Source: an uncultured Propioniciclava sp.
GTDB taxonomy: Bacteria > Actinomycetota > Actinomycetes > Propionibacteriales > Propionibacteriaceae
NCBI GenBank assembly: GCA_937872005.1
Contig: CALMPQ010000242.1
Coordinates: 1-13,485 of the forward strand
Length of the DNA stretch: 13,485 nucleotides
Direction: 5' to 3'
Shown: piece by piece, positions 6,707 through 13,090 of the stretch
Layout of the letters: every line of letters begins with the position of its first letter
How positions within the stretch are numbered: position 1 is the stretch's first letter
Notes under the pieces: generated by a model
Told to the model about the DNA's origin: nothing
The model's input: the letters and a program-made list of their open reading frames with translations, nothing else
The model's database searches: none
Made by a program: the position numbers and the translations under genes

Positions 6707-8208
6707 ACGCCTCCCGCGGTCGTGACACCGCCCGCCTGCTCGCCGACTTCGGCCACCAACTCCCCACCCTCGACAAGCCCGCGCCGCCGGTGAGGGAGGC
6801 ACGGTTCTTTCCGCCCACCCCGCGCCGTGGCGTCCGACAGCGTGGACGCGGCTGGGCGCCGGCGTCCGCGCCCGTGTCGGTGTGGCGGATGACCTCCGAC
6901 CAGGCACCGGTGTTGTGGCCGCTGATCGCCGCCCCCGGCCTGCCACCCACCGGCGCCCAGATGGGCATCGACCACCTCTCCGGGGGCTCGTTCTACGCCG
7001 ACCCCAACGGGTGGGTCCTCGACGACGCGATCCCCGTCACCAACCCGAACATCTTCGCGTTCGGGAAACCCGGACGCGGCAAGTCCGGCACGGTGAAGGC
7101 CTTCTGCCTGCGGATGATGGACTTCGGCTACCGCACCCTGATCCTCGGCGACCCCAAGGACGAGTACGAGAAGCTCTGCCGCGCGTTGGGCGTCCAGCCT
7201 TTCGCGATCGGCCACGGGCTCGGCGCCCGCATCAACCCCCTCGCCTTCGGACCGCTGGCCCAAGGCTGGGCCGACCTCCCGACCGCCGAAGCCCAACGCC
7301 GCGCGGCGATCGTGTTCGGACGCTGGCTCACCCTCGTCCGCGGCCTCGTCGGCTCCCAACGCCTCGGCGATGCCCACGTTCCCTTCGGCCCCACCGACGA
7401 AGTCGTCGTCAAGACCGCCCTCGCGCACCTCACCGGCTACACCGCCGGCAACACCCGGCTGACCGAGACCACCATCCCGCAGCTGTGGCGCCTCCTCGAC
7501 CAACCCACCGCGGAACTCGTCACGGAATGCCGGTATGCCACCGAACGCCAGTTCCTCGACGAGACCCGTCTGCTGCGGGACGCCCTGGGCCAGCTCGTGT
7601 CCGGGGCGCTGGCCGGGCTGTTCGACGACCACACCACCATCGCCGTCGACTGGACCGCCCCGATCCAGTCGCTGTCGCTGTCCCGGCTTGAAGCCTTGGG
7701 GGACGAGGCCGTCGGGATCGCCCTCACGTGCCTCAACAGCTGGGGACGCGGCATGCGCGAGCTCGCCGCCCCCGGCGACCTGCGCATCGTGGTCCGAGAC
7801 GAGTCGTGGAAGCAACTCAGGCTCGGTCCGGACGCCGTGAAGAGCTTCGACGCGGACCTGCGGCTCTCCCGGCGGGACGGCGACATCCAGTTCGCCGTCG
7901 CCCACAAACCCTCCGACCTGCTCTCGGCCGGGGACGCAGACTCCCAAGCCACCGCGATCGCGAAAGACCTGCTGCACCTGGCCGATATCAAGATCCTCCA
8001 CGGCCAAGACCAAGCCGTCGGCGAAGAACTCGAACGGCTCCTCGGCCTGGGACCCATCGCCCAGGACCTCGTCACCGGCTGGGCCATGCACGGCAAAGGA
8101 CGCGCCCTGTGGTGCGTCGGCGACCGCCAGTACAAGGTCGCAACCATCCTCCATCCGGCCGAGGCCGCCCTCGCCTACACCAACGATGCGCTGGACTCAG
8201 CACGATGA
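6703..8208 (+). CDS. VirB4-like conjugation ATPase (catalytic half)
   Basis: This 501-residue protein has a Walker A motif GKPGRGKS (121-128) within NIFAFGKPGRGKSGTVKAF. A following strand, TLILGDPKDEY (145-155), is typical of VirB4/TraG-type ATPases. The Walker B is RIVVRDESW (361-369), ending in Asp-Glu. HKPSDLLS (401-408) lies where VirB4 proteins have a conserved sensor/arginine-finger region. The first 110 residues are basic, Pro-rich and non-catalytic, and the large N-terminal VirB4 domain is missing because the upstream gene encodes it. It overlaps that gene by 4 bases and ends 9 bases before the transglycosylase gene. It would hydrolyse ATP at the cytoplasmic face to drive assembly of the transfer apparatus or substrate passage. 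Confidence 0.9.
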   Translation: MNASRGRDTARLLADFGHQLPTLDKPAPPVREARFFPPTPRRGVRQRGRGWAPASAPVSVWRMTSDQAPVLWPLIAAPGLPPTGAQMGIDHLSGGSFYADPNGWVLDDAIPVTNPNIFAFGKPGRGKSGTVKAFCLRMMDFGYRTLILGDPKDEYEKLCRALGVQPFAIGHGLGARINPLAFGPLAQGWADLPTAEAQRRAAIVFGRWLTLVRGLVGSQRLGDAHVPFGPTDEVVVKTALAHLTGYTAGNTRLTETTIPQLWRLLDQPTAELVTECRYATERQFLDETRLLRDALGQLVSGALAGLFDDHTTIAVDWTAPIQSLSLSRLEALGDEAVGIALTCLNSWGRGMRELAAPGDLRIVVRDESWKQLRLGPDAVKSFDADLRLSRRDGDIQFAVAHKPSDLLSAGDADSQATAIAKDLLHLADIKILHGQDQAVGEELERLLGLGPIAQDLVTGWAMHGKGRALWCVGDRQYKVATILHPAEAALAYTNDALDSAR

Positions 8209-8217
8209 GGAACGAAC

Positions 8218-9243
8218 ATGAACCCGCTTGCCTGGCTGCTCGCCCCCGTCCTGGCCTTCCTGCTCGGCGTCCCCCTCGGCTCCGCCCTGATCATCGCCAC
8301 CGTCGCCACCCCCGCCGCAGGCTCCCTCAACGCCAACCCATGCGCCACCGTCGGCGCAGACGGGACCCTCGACATTCTCGAGCCGCTACCAACCCCGGGC
8401 GACGAGCGCCGCGCCAGCCTCACCAACCCGCCCGCCGACATCCCCGCGACGATCCTGACGCTCTACCAAGAGGCGGCCTCCGCCCACGGGCTGCCGTGGC
8501 CGCTCCTCGCGGGCGTCGGCATGGCGGAAACCAACCACGGACGCCTCACCGCCACCTCCTCGGCCGGAGCCAGAGGACTTATGCAGTTCCTGCCCGCCAC
8601 CTTCGCGGCCTACGGTATCGACGGAAACGGCGACGGCCGCGCCGACATCCTCAACGACGCCGACAGCATCCACTCCGCCGCCAACTACCTCGCCGCCCTC
8701 GGCGCGGCGGACGGGGACGACGGTGTCCGACGGGCCCTGTTCGGCTACAACCGAGCGATCTGGTACGTCAACGACGTGCTGGCCTACGCGCAGCACTACG
8801 CCACCCAAGCCTGCACAACCGAAGCGGGTGAGCTGCCTGACGGCCCTGACGGCCTTTGTCCACCCTCCGGCAGCACCGCCGAACGTGGCCTTCAGCCCGC
8901 TGCTCTCCGAGCGCTGCGGTGCATCAAAGCAGCCTTCCCCTGGATCACCAGCATGGGCGGCGTGGGGAACCGACCCAACACCTCCGACCACCCTGCCGGC
9001 CGCGCCGTTGACTTCATGATCCCGAGCTGGAACACCACCGAAGGCCGAGCCCGCGGCTGGCAAGTCGCTCACTGGCTCCAAGCCAACGCCACCGAACTCA
9101 ACATCAAGTACCTGATCTACGACGACCACGTCTGGCGTGCCACACGCCTCTCACAAGGCTGGACGCCCTACACCCACCCCAACGGGACCACCACCAACCC
9201 GACCCTGCGACACCTCGACCATGTGCACGTCTCTACGTACTAG
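8218..9243 (+). CDS. Membrane-anchored lytic transglycosylase with VldE/M15-like C-terminal domain
   Basis: This 341-residue cell-wall enzyme starts at ATG 8218, with GAGGAA just upstream. Residues 4-30 form a signal anchor. Residues about 75-195 are an SLT/MltB-type transglycosylase domain. GMAETNHGR carries the likely catalytic Glu104, SAGARGLMQFLP is at 115-126, and a DGNGDGRAD calcium-like loop is at 135-143. Residues about 222-341 form a second domain: SDHPAGRAVDF (256-266) and a final DHVHVS (334-339) supply His and Asp residues in the pattern of zinc-dependent M15-like peptidases or of the VldE/ARB_07466-type C-terminal domain. It would open peptidoglycan locally so the conjugation channel can pass, acting outside the membrane as the VirB1 analogue. 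It is the last gene of the operon and converges on a reverse-strand gene 19 bases away. Confidence 0.88.
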   Translation: MNPLAWLLAPVLAFLLGVPLGSALIIATVATPAAGSLNANPCATVGADGTLDILEPLPTPGDERRASLTNPPADIPATILTLYQEAASAHGLPWPLLAGVGMAETNHGRLTATSSAGARGLMQFLPATFAAYGIDGNGDGRADILNDADSIHSAANYLAALGAADGDDGVRRALFGYNRAIWYVNDVLAYAQHYATQACTTEAGELPDGPDGLCPPSGSTAERGLQPAALRALRCIKAAFPWITSMGGVGNRPNTSDHPAGRAVDFMIPSWNTTEGRARGWQVAHWLQANATELNIKYLIYDDHVWRATRLSQGWTPYTHPNGTTTNPTLRHLDHVHVSTY

Positions 9244-9262
9244 GCACGGGAGGGGTAGCGGA

Positions 9263-10636
9263 TCAGGATTCCGCAACTGACGTGTCGGACGCGGATCCCT
9301 CACTGAAGGTCCCGCCGGCATTCTTGCGCCTGAACAGCGTCCCGAAGGCATCGGCGACTCCGCTGGCCGCGCCCTTGATGGCCGCCCCAGCCTGCACTGC
9401 CGCTGCAGCAGCCCGAGGCTTGTCCGGCACACGATCCTCGTCGACAACCGCCCGGAACGCTTCAGTCGCCCGCTCCAGGGTGTCCGACCCGAGGCGGCCC
9501 GCAGCAGTGACGCCTTCCGAAGCGGACGTGATGACCTTGTCGCGAAGTTCGCCGGCAGCCTGTCCCCAGCGCTTCGCACCCGTTGTCTCCTGCCCCGATT
9601 CGATTCCCAGCCGTCCACGGAACGAGAGGACGCTGTTCGTGACCTGATTGCTCGACTTCACCGCGGCGGGCGAGTCGAACGGGTTGAACAGCACGTTCGA
9701 GTTGGCCTTGCGGACAGTCTCCTCCATTTGCGTCAGCATGCGCGCCGTGCTGCGACCGATGAGTTCGAGGCGATGCTGCCGCGCCGCCTTCAGCCCGATG
9801 CGATGGCTGTCGAGTTCGTCGGGCGACGCGTCGATCACTCGTTCGAGTTCGAGGACCGAGTTGCCGTCCTGAAGCTGCACGGTGCGTGCCAAGACCGCGA
9901 GCCACTCCCGCACCTTCGGTTCGGCTTCCCTGGTCGCCTTGGCGATCTCGCCAAGGTCGGCCTTCCTCTCAAGCTTCTCCGCGATTGCGTCGAGCTGGCG
10001 AAGCGCGTAGGCCTGCGTACGTGCGATTGTCAATCCAGTCGCTTGCACTTTCGACCAAGTGACCTCGGACACACGTCCAACTTGGTCACGGACGGTCAGC
10101 GCCTCCTCAATGATCAGATCGACGCCGATCATGTCAGCCAGTACCGCGTCCTTCTGCCCGCGGAGAATGTCGTCGACCTTCTCGCTGATCTCCTGGAGGT
10201 ACTCGACGATCTCGTCCATCTGCTGCTGCATCGCACGCTGCTGCATCATCGTCGACAACGCAGTGAGCGCGAAGGGTCCGCTCAACAGCGCGGTCGGTGC
10301 CTGCGCGATCTGGAGCCACTGCTTGATGTCACCGGGCTCGCCGACCATCGCGTGGCTGACGCCCGGGGTCTTTGTCGGCATCAACCCGAACATTTTCACG
10401 GCCTCGGCAGACTCGGCAGTCAGTTTGACCCAGCGCCCGGAGTTCGCCGCCAGATCGGCGGCGATGTGTGTGGCAGCCCCTCCTGTTCCGGAAGCCGCCC
10501 ACAGCCGGTGGAGGTCCAGCTGCTTCGAAGGAAGCCGATCCAAGCCAGCCGAAAGGAAGAATCGCTCGACCTCGGCCGAAGCGCCGATGACGGCGAGGCC
10601 GTCGCCGTCGCTCACCAACTCGATTCCGCTGCCCAT
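9263..10636 (-). CDS. Conserved-looking protein of unknown function, possible cargo
   Basis: This 457-residue protein is not assigned to a named family. The start at 10636 is supported by a GGAG site 6 bases upstream on the reverse strand, and the in-frame extension beyond it has non-protein-like composition. The N-terminal part (1-110) is mixed alpha/beta (GIELVSDGDGLAVIG; NSGRWVKLTAESAEAVK). Residues 112-133 are a short hydrophobic stretch. A Met/Gln-rich coiled-coil-like segment follows (131-160, QQRAMQQQMDEIVEYLQEI), then long helices to about 310. The tail (about 400-440) is Ala-rich and amphipathic and ends FGTLFRRK. There is no signal peptide or catalytic motif. It lies opposite to the conjugation operons, downstream of a BRCT-Lsr2 fragment, so accessory or defence cargo is an inference only. 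Confidence 0.75.
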   Translation of the reverse strand: MGSGIELVSDGDGLAVIGASAEVERFFLSAGLDRLPSKQLDLHRLWAASGTGGAATHIAADLAANSGRWVKLTAESAEAVKMFGLMPTKTPGVSHAMVGEPGDIKQWLQIAQAPTALLSGPFALTALSTMMQQRAMQQQMDEIVEYLQEISEKVDDILRGQKDAVLADMIGVDLIIEEALTVRDQVGRVSEVTWSKVQATGLTIARTQAYALRQLDAIAEKLERKADLGEIAKATREAEPKVREWLAVLARTVQLQDGNSVLELERVIDASPDELDSHRIGLKAARQHRLELIGRSTARMLTQMEETVRKANSNVLFNPFDSPAAVKSSNQVTNSVLSFRGRLGIESGQETTGAKRWGQAAGELRDKVITSASEGVTAAGRLGSDTLERATEAFRAVVDEDRVPDKPRAAAAAVQAGAAIKGAASGVADAFGTLFRRKNAGGTFSEGSASDTSVAES

Positions 10637-10805
10637 GACCCACTCCAACCGGCTTGCGCCTGCCTTCACGCCGTTTCGGCGTCCTTCACCCAAACGTATC
10701 GGGGCGTGCGGGCACCCACGCAGCTGACATCCCTCCGTCTCCGTTCGATCTCGACGGCCGCGAGCATCCAGCGCCTCGGCTGCGAGAGGCCCGACCAATC
10801 GCGTA
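10637..10805 (-). promoter_or_regulatory. Upstream region of the 457-aa gene with leader hairpin
   Basis: There is no gene in these 169 bases. On the forward strand ACGCCG (10668-10673) and CGGCGT (10677-10682) form a perfect 6-bp stem with a TTT loop, flanked by direct repeats CCTTCAC at 10663-10669 and 10683-10689. The stem starts 31 bases upstream of the reverse-strand ATG, so it lies in the leader of that mRNA or is an operator. A second inverted repeat, GCGTG/CACGC, lies at 10704-10708 and 10717-10721. Between them TACGTT on the reverse strand (10693-10698) could serve as a -10 box. I see no good -35 box. Confidence 0.35.
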
Positions 10806-11264
10806 TCAGGAGTTGACCGACTCCAGATGGGCCTGGATGAGAGTCGACGGCAGCCTGCCTCGGGTACTGACGTCGATCCCTTGTGTGCGGGCCCGGGCCC
10901 GGACGGCAGCGGCGTCGTGGTCGACATTCCCGACCTGCGGAGCCACGCTCGATCCGGTCTTACGAGCCACCACGAGGCGAGAATCCGGGTGGGCTGGCGG
11001 CGTAGAGGCGCGCGCAACCTGCATGGCCTTCTCCACCGCGGGCTGCACGTGTCGCAAGAGGACGGCGTACTGCTCGGGGGTCACCCGGCGGGTGCCCAGT
11101 TCGCGGGCGCGGGCGTCCTTGGTGCCCGAGAAGGATCCATCGGTGACCAGCATCGCGCTGCGGCCCGGGTGGATTCCTGTCCTGCATCCTGCCGACCCCA
11201 ACTGACATTCGGACGGACGTCCGCTCATTGGGCCGGGGTCGGCACTCACCACGCCGGCAGACAC
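10806..11264 (-). CDS. BRCT fragment plus Lsr2-type DNA-binding domain, probably 5'-truncated
   Basis: The 152-residue open frame ends in a clear Lsr2 C-terminal DNA-binding domain (about 116-150). DHDAAAVRARARTQG is followed by IDVSTRGRLPS, with the Arg-Gly-Arg (135-137) that reads the minor groove of AT-rich DNA. Residues about 21-79 (SAMLVTDGSFSGTKDARARELGTRRVTPEQY) match the second half of a BRCT domain. The first part of the BRCT fold is not convincing. No ribosome binding site precedes the GTG at 11264 or the internal ATGs at 11228 and 11153, and an in-frame stop lies at 11289-11291. In actinobacteria BRCT-Lsr2 tails occur on longer proteins, including DnaQ-like exonucleases, so this is probably a remnant. 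A short functional nucleoid-binding protein is the alternative. Confidence 0.6.
   Translation of the reverse strand: MSAGVVSADPGPMSGRPSECQLGSAGCRTGIHPGRSAMLVTDGSFSGTKDARARELGTRRVTPEQYAVLLRHVQPAVEKAMQVARASTPPAHPDSRLVVARKTGSSVAPQVGNVDHDAAAVRARARTQGIDVSTRGRLPSTLIQAHLESVNS
11214..11223. promoter_or_regulatory. Perfect 10-bp palindrome between divergent genes
   Basis: CGGACGTCCG is a perfect palindrome preceded by an additional CGGA, so a CGGACGGACG direct repeat overlaps it. It lies near the 5' end of the reverse-strand BRCT-Lsr2 frame and 151 bases before the 54-aa gene, where a shared operator would be expected. Palindromes of this length arise by chance in high-GC DNA, so this is only a candidate binding site. 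Confidence 0.25.
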
Positions 11265-11298
11265 CGCGACGAAGGCGCTGAGGTGGATTCACGGCGTC

Positions 11299-11339
11299 GT
11301 GTCCGTGGAGGCCCCTGTTCGTCACTTCTGGAGGGTGAG
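11299..11339 (+). repeat. Shared operon leader, copy 2 (41 bp)
   Basis: This is the second copy of the element at 1523-1563. The exact blocks are GTGTCCGTGGA at 11299-11309 and TCACTTCTGGAGGGTGAG at 11322-11339, with 33 of 41 positions identical overall. TCAC (11322-11325) can pair with GTGA (11335-11338), again presenting GGAGG in the loop. Here the start codon of the following gene (11365) lies 25 bases beyond the copy, whereas in copy 1 it follows at once. The conserved part may therefore act on transcription or mRNA structure rather than simply being a ribosome binding site. No similarity extends beyond the borders. Confidence 0.75.
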
Positions 11340-11364
11340 AGCCCACACAGAAAGAGCAGCCGCG

Positions 11365-11529
11365 ATGAGCGCAGCCAACTTGAACACCGTCGATGTCCGC
11401 TACGGCGTGCCGGACGTGCCGTTGATTGTCGAGGACCTGCTGTGCCAGATCGAGGACCGCGCCGCCGATGGCGACCCGGCTGTGATCGCCCAGTTGTGGG
11501 CGCAGGTCGACCTGCTGCAGGGGCGGTGA
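11365..11529 (+). CDS. Small acidic protein leading the ArdC operon
   Basis: This is an unrecognised 54-residue protein. ATG 11365 is chosen because AGAAAGAG lies 8 bases upstream and the sequence from there is protein-like; an in-frame GTG at 11299 would translate through the shared leader. The product is acidic and helical (VPLIVEDLLCQIEDRAADGDPAVIAQLWAQVDLLQ) with no membrane segment. Its last codons overlap the region of the ArdC start: the TGA at 11527-11529 overlaps a possible GTG start at 11526. Coupled expression with ArdC is therefore likely. It parallels the 68-aa gene that follows the other leader copy, but the two proteins are not obviously homologous. Function unknown. Confidence 0.65.
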   Translation: MSAANLNTVDVRYGVPDVPLIVEDLLCQIEDRAADGDPAVIAQLWAQVDLLQGR

Positions 11530-11534
11530 GCCGC

Positions 11535-12671
11535 ATGGCAGCCAGCACGGGCGGTCGGCGATCGGCTTATGACCGGGACGCCGCGGAGGCGGCAAGGAAA
11601 GCGACGCTGGAGTCGATGCACTCCCAGCTCGCCGAGCGGGTCGGCTCGATGGATTCGCTCCAGGCGTGGTCCGCGTGGCTGCGGTTCGCGAACAGCTTCC
11701 ATGCCTACAGCTTTCGAAACACGGTCCTGATCTGGGCACAGAACCCGGAGGCGACGATGGTGGCCGGCTACCGCGCCTGGCAGGCAAAGGGCCGTCAAGT
11801 GCGCCGCGGAGAGACCGCGATCAAAGTCTTCGGCCCGGTCACCACGAGGGAGCCGAAGCTCGACGCCCACGGCCGGCCGGTGCGGGACGCGGACGGCAAG
11901 CCGGTCCAGGAGGTGCGGATCGTCGGGGTGAAGCCCGTGAGCGTGTTCGACGTGTCGCAGACAGACGGCGATCCGCTGCCCGAGCCGCCGCAGGCCACGC
12001 TCTTGACCGGCCAGGCGCCACCCGGCCTGTGGAATGCGCTGCAGACGTTCGTCGAAGCGCAGGCCTACACCGTGGCGCGTGGCGACTGCGGCGGCGCGAA
12101 CGGCATCACCATGTTCGACTCACGTCAGGTGCGGGTCCGCGCAGACATCGACGACGCAGCTGCGGTCAAGACGCTGGCCCACGAGGCCGGGCATGTCCTG
12201 CTGCATGCCCCCGACCAGCGCCAGCCGTTCGCCTGTCGGGGCGTGATCGAGGTAGAGGCCGAGAGCGTGGCGTTCATGGTGACCGCCGCCCACGGCCTGG
12301 ACGCCTCCCAGTACACGTTCAACTACGTGGCCGGCTGGGCCCACCAGGCCGCCACCCCCTACGGGCCCAGCGTGGAGGAGATCGTGAAGGCCACCGGCCA
12401 GCGCGTGATCGGAGCCACCGACCGGATCCTCCAGGCGACTCAACCGGCCGCCACCCTCGTCGACGAGGCCTTGACCGACCTCGCAGTCCAGGTCGGCCGT
12501 CCGGTGCCTGCTGTCGCTCCCACCGCGTCAAACGCCTCGCCGGCGCGGCCGGCGTCCGAACCGGTGGCGGTATGGGAACGGGTCACCACCCCCGCCCTGG
12601 ACGGGGCGGCCCGGCAGCGCCAAGCCCTGCCGCAGCCGGCGGTGGGCCGCACGCCAGCCATAAGCCGCTGA
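11535..12671 (+). CDS. ArdC-like antirestriction protein with zinc metallopeptidase domain
   Basis: This 378-residue protein starts at ATG 11535; GTG 11526, overlapping the previous stop, is an alternative. Residues about 25-105 match the ArdC N-terminal ssDNA-binding domain, with FHAYSFRNTVLIWAQNP (55-71), VAGYRAWQAKGRQVRRGE (76-93) and IKVFGPV. A metallopeptidase domain follows, with HEAGH (216-220) as the zinc site and EVEAESVAF (239-247) supplying a likely third ligand, as in ImmA/IrrE-like peptidases. The tail from about 322 is Pro/Ala-rich and contains VAVWERVTTP (344-353). Plasmid ArdC proteins protect transferred DNA from restriction in the recipient, and ArdC of plasmid pSa resembles a transported domain of RP4 TraC. 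This supports a role at entry into the new host. It is the second gene of the right-hand operon. Confidence 0.88.
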   Translation: MAASTGGRRSAYDRDAAEAARKATLESMHSQLAERVGSMDSLQAWSAWLRFANSFHAYSFRNTVLIWAQNPEATMVAGYRAWQAKGRQVRRGETAIKVFGPVTTREPKLDAHGRPVRDADGKPVQEVRIVGVKPVSVFDVSQTDGDPLPEPPQATLLTGQAPPGLWNALQTFVEAQAYTVARGDCGGANGITMFDSRQVRVRADIDDAAAVKTLAHEAGHVLLHAPDQRQPFACRGVIEVEAESVAFMVTAAHGLDASQYTFNYVAGWAHQAATPYGPSVEEIVKATGQRVIGATDRILQATQPAATLVDEALTDLAVQVGRPVPAVAPTASNASPARPASEPVAVWERVTTPALDGAARQRQALPQPAVGRTPAISR

Positions 12672-12698
12672 CCACCGACAAGACGGAAGGAGCCTTCG

Positions 12699-13088
12699 AT
12701 GGAGTCCGACGAGACACCCAACCGGTACCCCTACCTGATCAGCGTGCGGGGTGGCCGCCCGGTGCCGGCTCGCAAGGACGGCCACTACTACGTGTGCGCC
12801 TACCCGGTCTTCCTCGGCCTGTGGTGGTCACCGCGGGAGGTGCGCGTCCTCGAGCACGACCCGCACCGCGACTTCTACCGCGAACTGCGCCAAGCCCAAG
12901 AAGCCACCAACCGTGACAGCGCTCAGGACGCCGGACCGGTGGCGTCCACCGGCCCCGTCACCACCAAGCCGGACGCCCCCGCCGACGTCTTGGCGTGGGA
13001 GCGCGTCGATAACCCAGGTCCCAGGCCTCCAGCACCGCCGACCGTTCGAAGCGCCCCGTACGCACCGCGGCGCGCCTGGGAGCGGTGA
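12699..13088 (+). CDS. Small protein of unknown function with WERV-containing tail
   Basis: This 129-residue protein starts at ATG 12699, with AAGGAG at about 12686-12691 as ribosome binding site and a 27-base gap from the ArdC gene. Residues 1-70 look folded: RYPYLISVRGGRPVPARKDGHY and YVCAYPVFLGLWWSPREVRVLEHDPHRDFYREL. They have aromatic and basic character, one Cys and no membrane helix despite the FLGLWW patch. Residues about 71-129 are Pro/Ala-rich and probably disordered. The tail carries VLAWERVDNP, closely resembling VAVWERVTTP in the ArdC tail, and the protein ends in AWER. A DNA- or partner-binding accessory of the ArdC operon is possible. No family is recognised. Confidence 0.7.
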   Translation: MESDETPNRYPYLISVRGGRPVPARKDGHYYVCAYPVFLGLWWSPREVRVLEHDPHRDFYRELRQAQEATNRDSAQDAGPVASTGPVTTKPDAPADVLAWERVDNPGPRPPAPPTVRSAPYAPRRAWER

Positions 13089-13090
13089 GC

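Noticed and set aside
6610..8154. Long reverse-strand open frame (514 codons) over the VirB4 gene
   Set aside because: The forward frame has Walker A and B motifs. The reverse frame is an antisense artefact of GC-rich third positions.
9258..9274. Possible terminator hairpin GCGGA...TCCGC between the convergent genes
   Set aside because: It has only five base pairs and a 7-base loop, lacks a T-run and overlaps the reverse-gene stop. It is too weak to annotate.
9728..10816. Forward open frame (362 codons) opposite the 457-aa reverse gene
   Set aside because: The reverse frame has a GGAG ribosome binding site, a coiled-coil pattern and balanced composition. The forward frame is Arg/Leu/His-rich without domain features.
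10827..11534. In-frame N-terminal extension of the ArdC gene
   Set aside because: The extension crosses the BRCT-Lsr2 frame, the shared leader and the 54-aa gene. ArdC similarity begins only after 11535.
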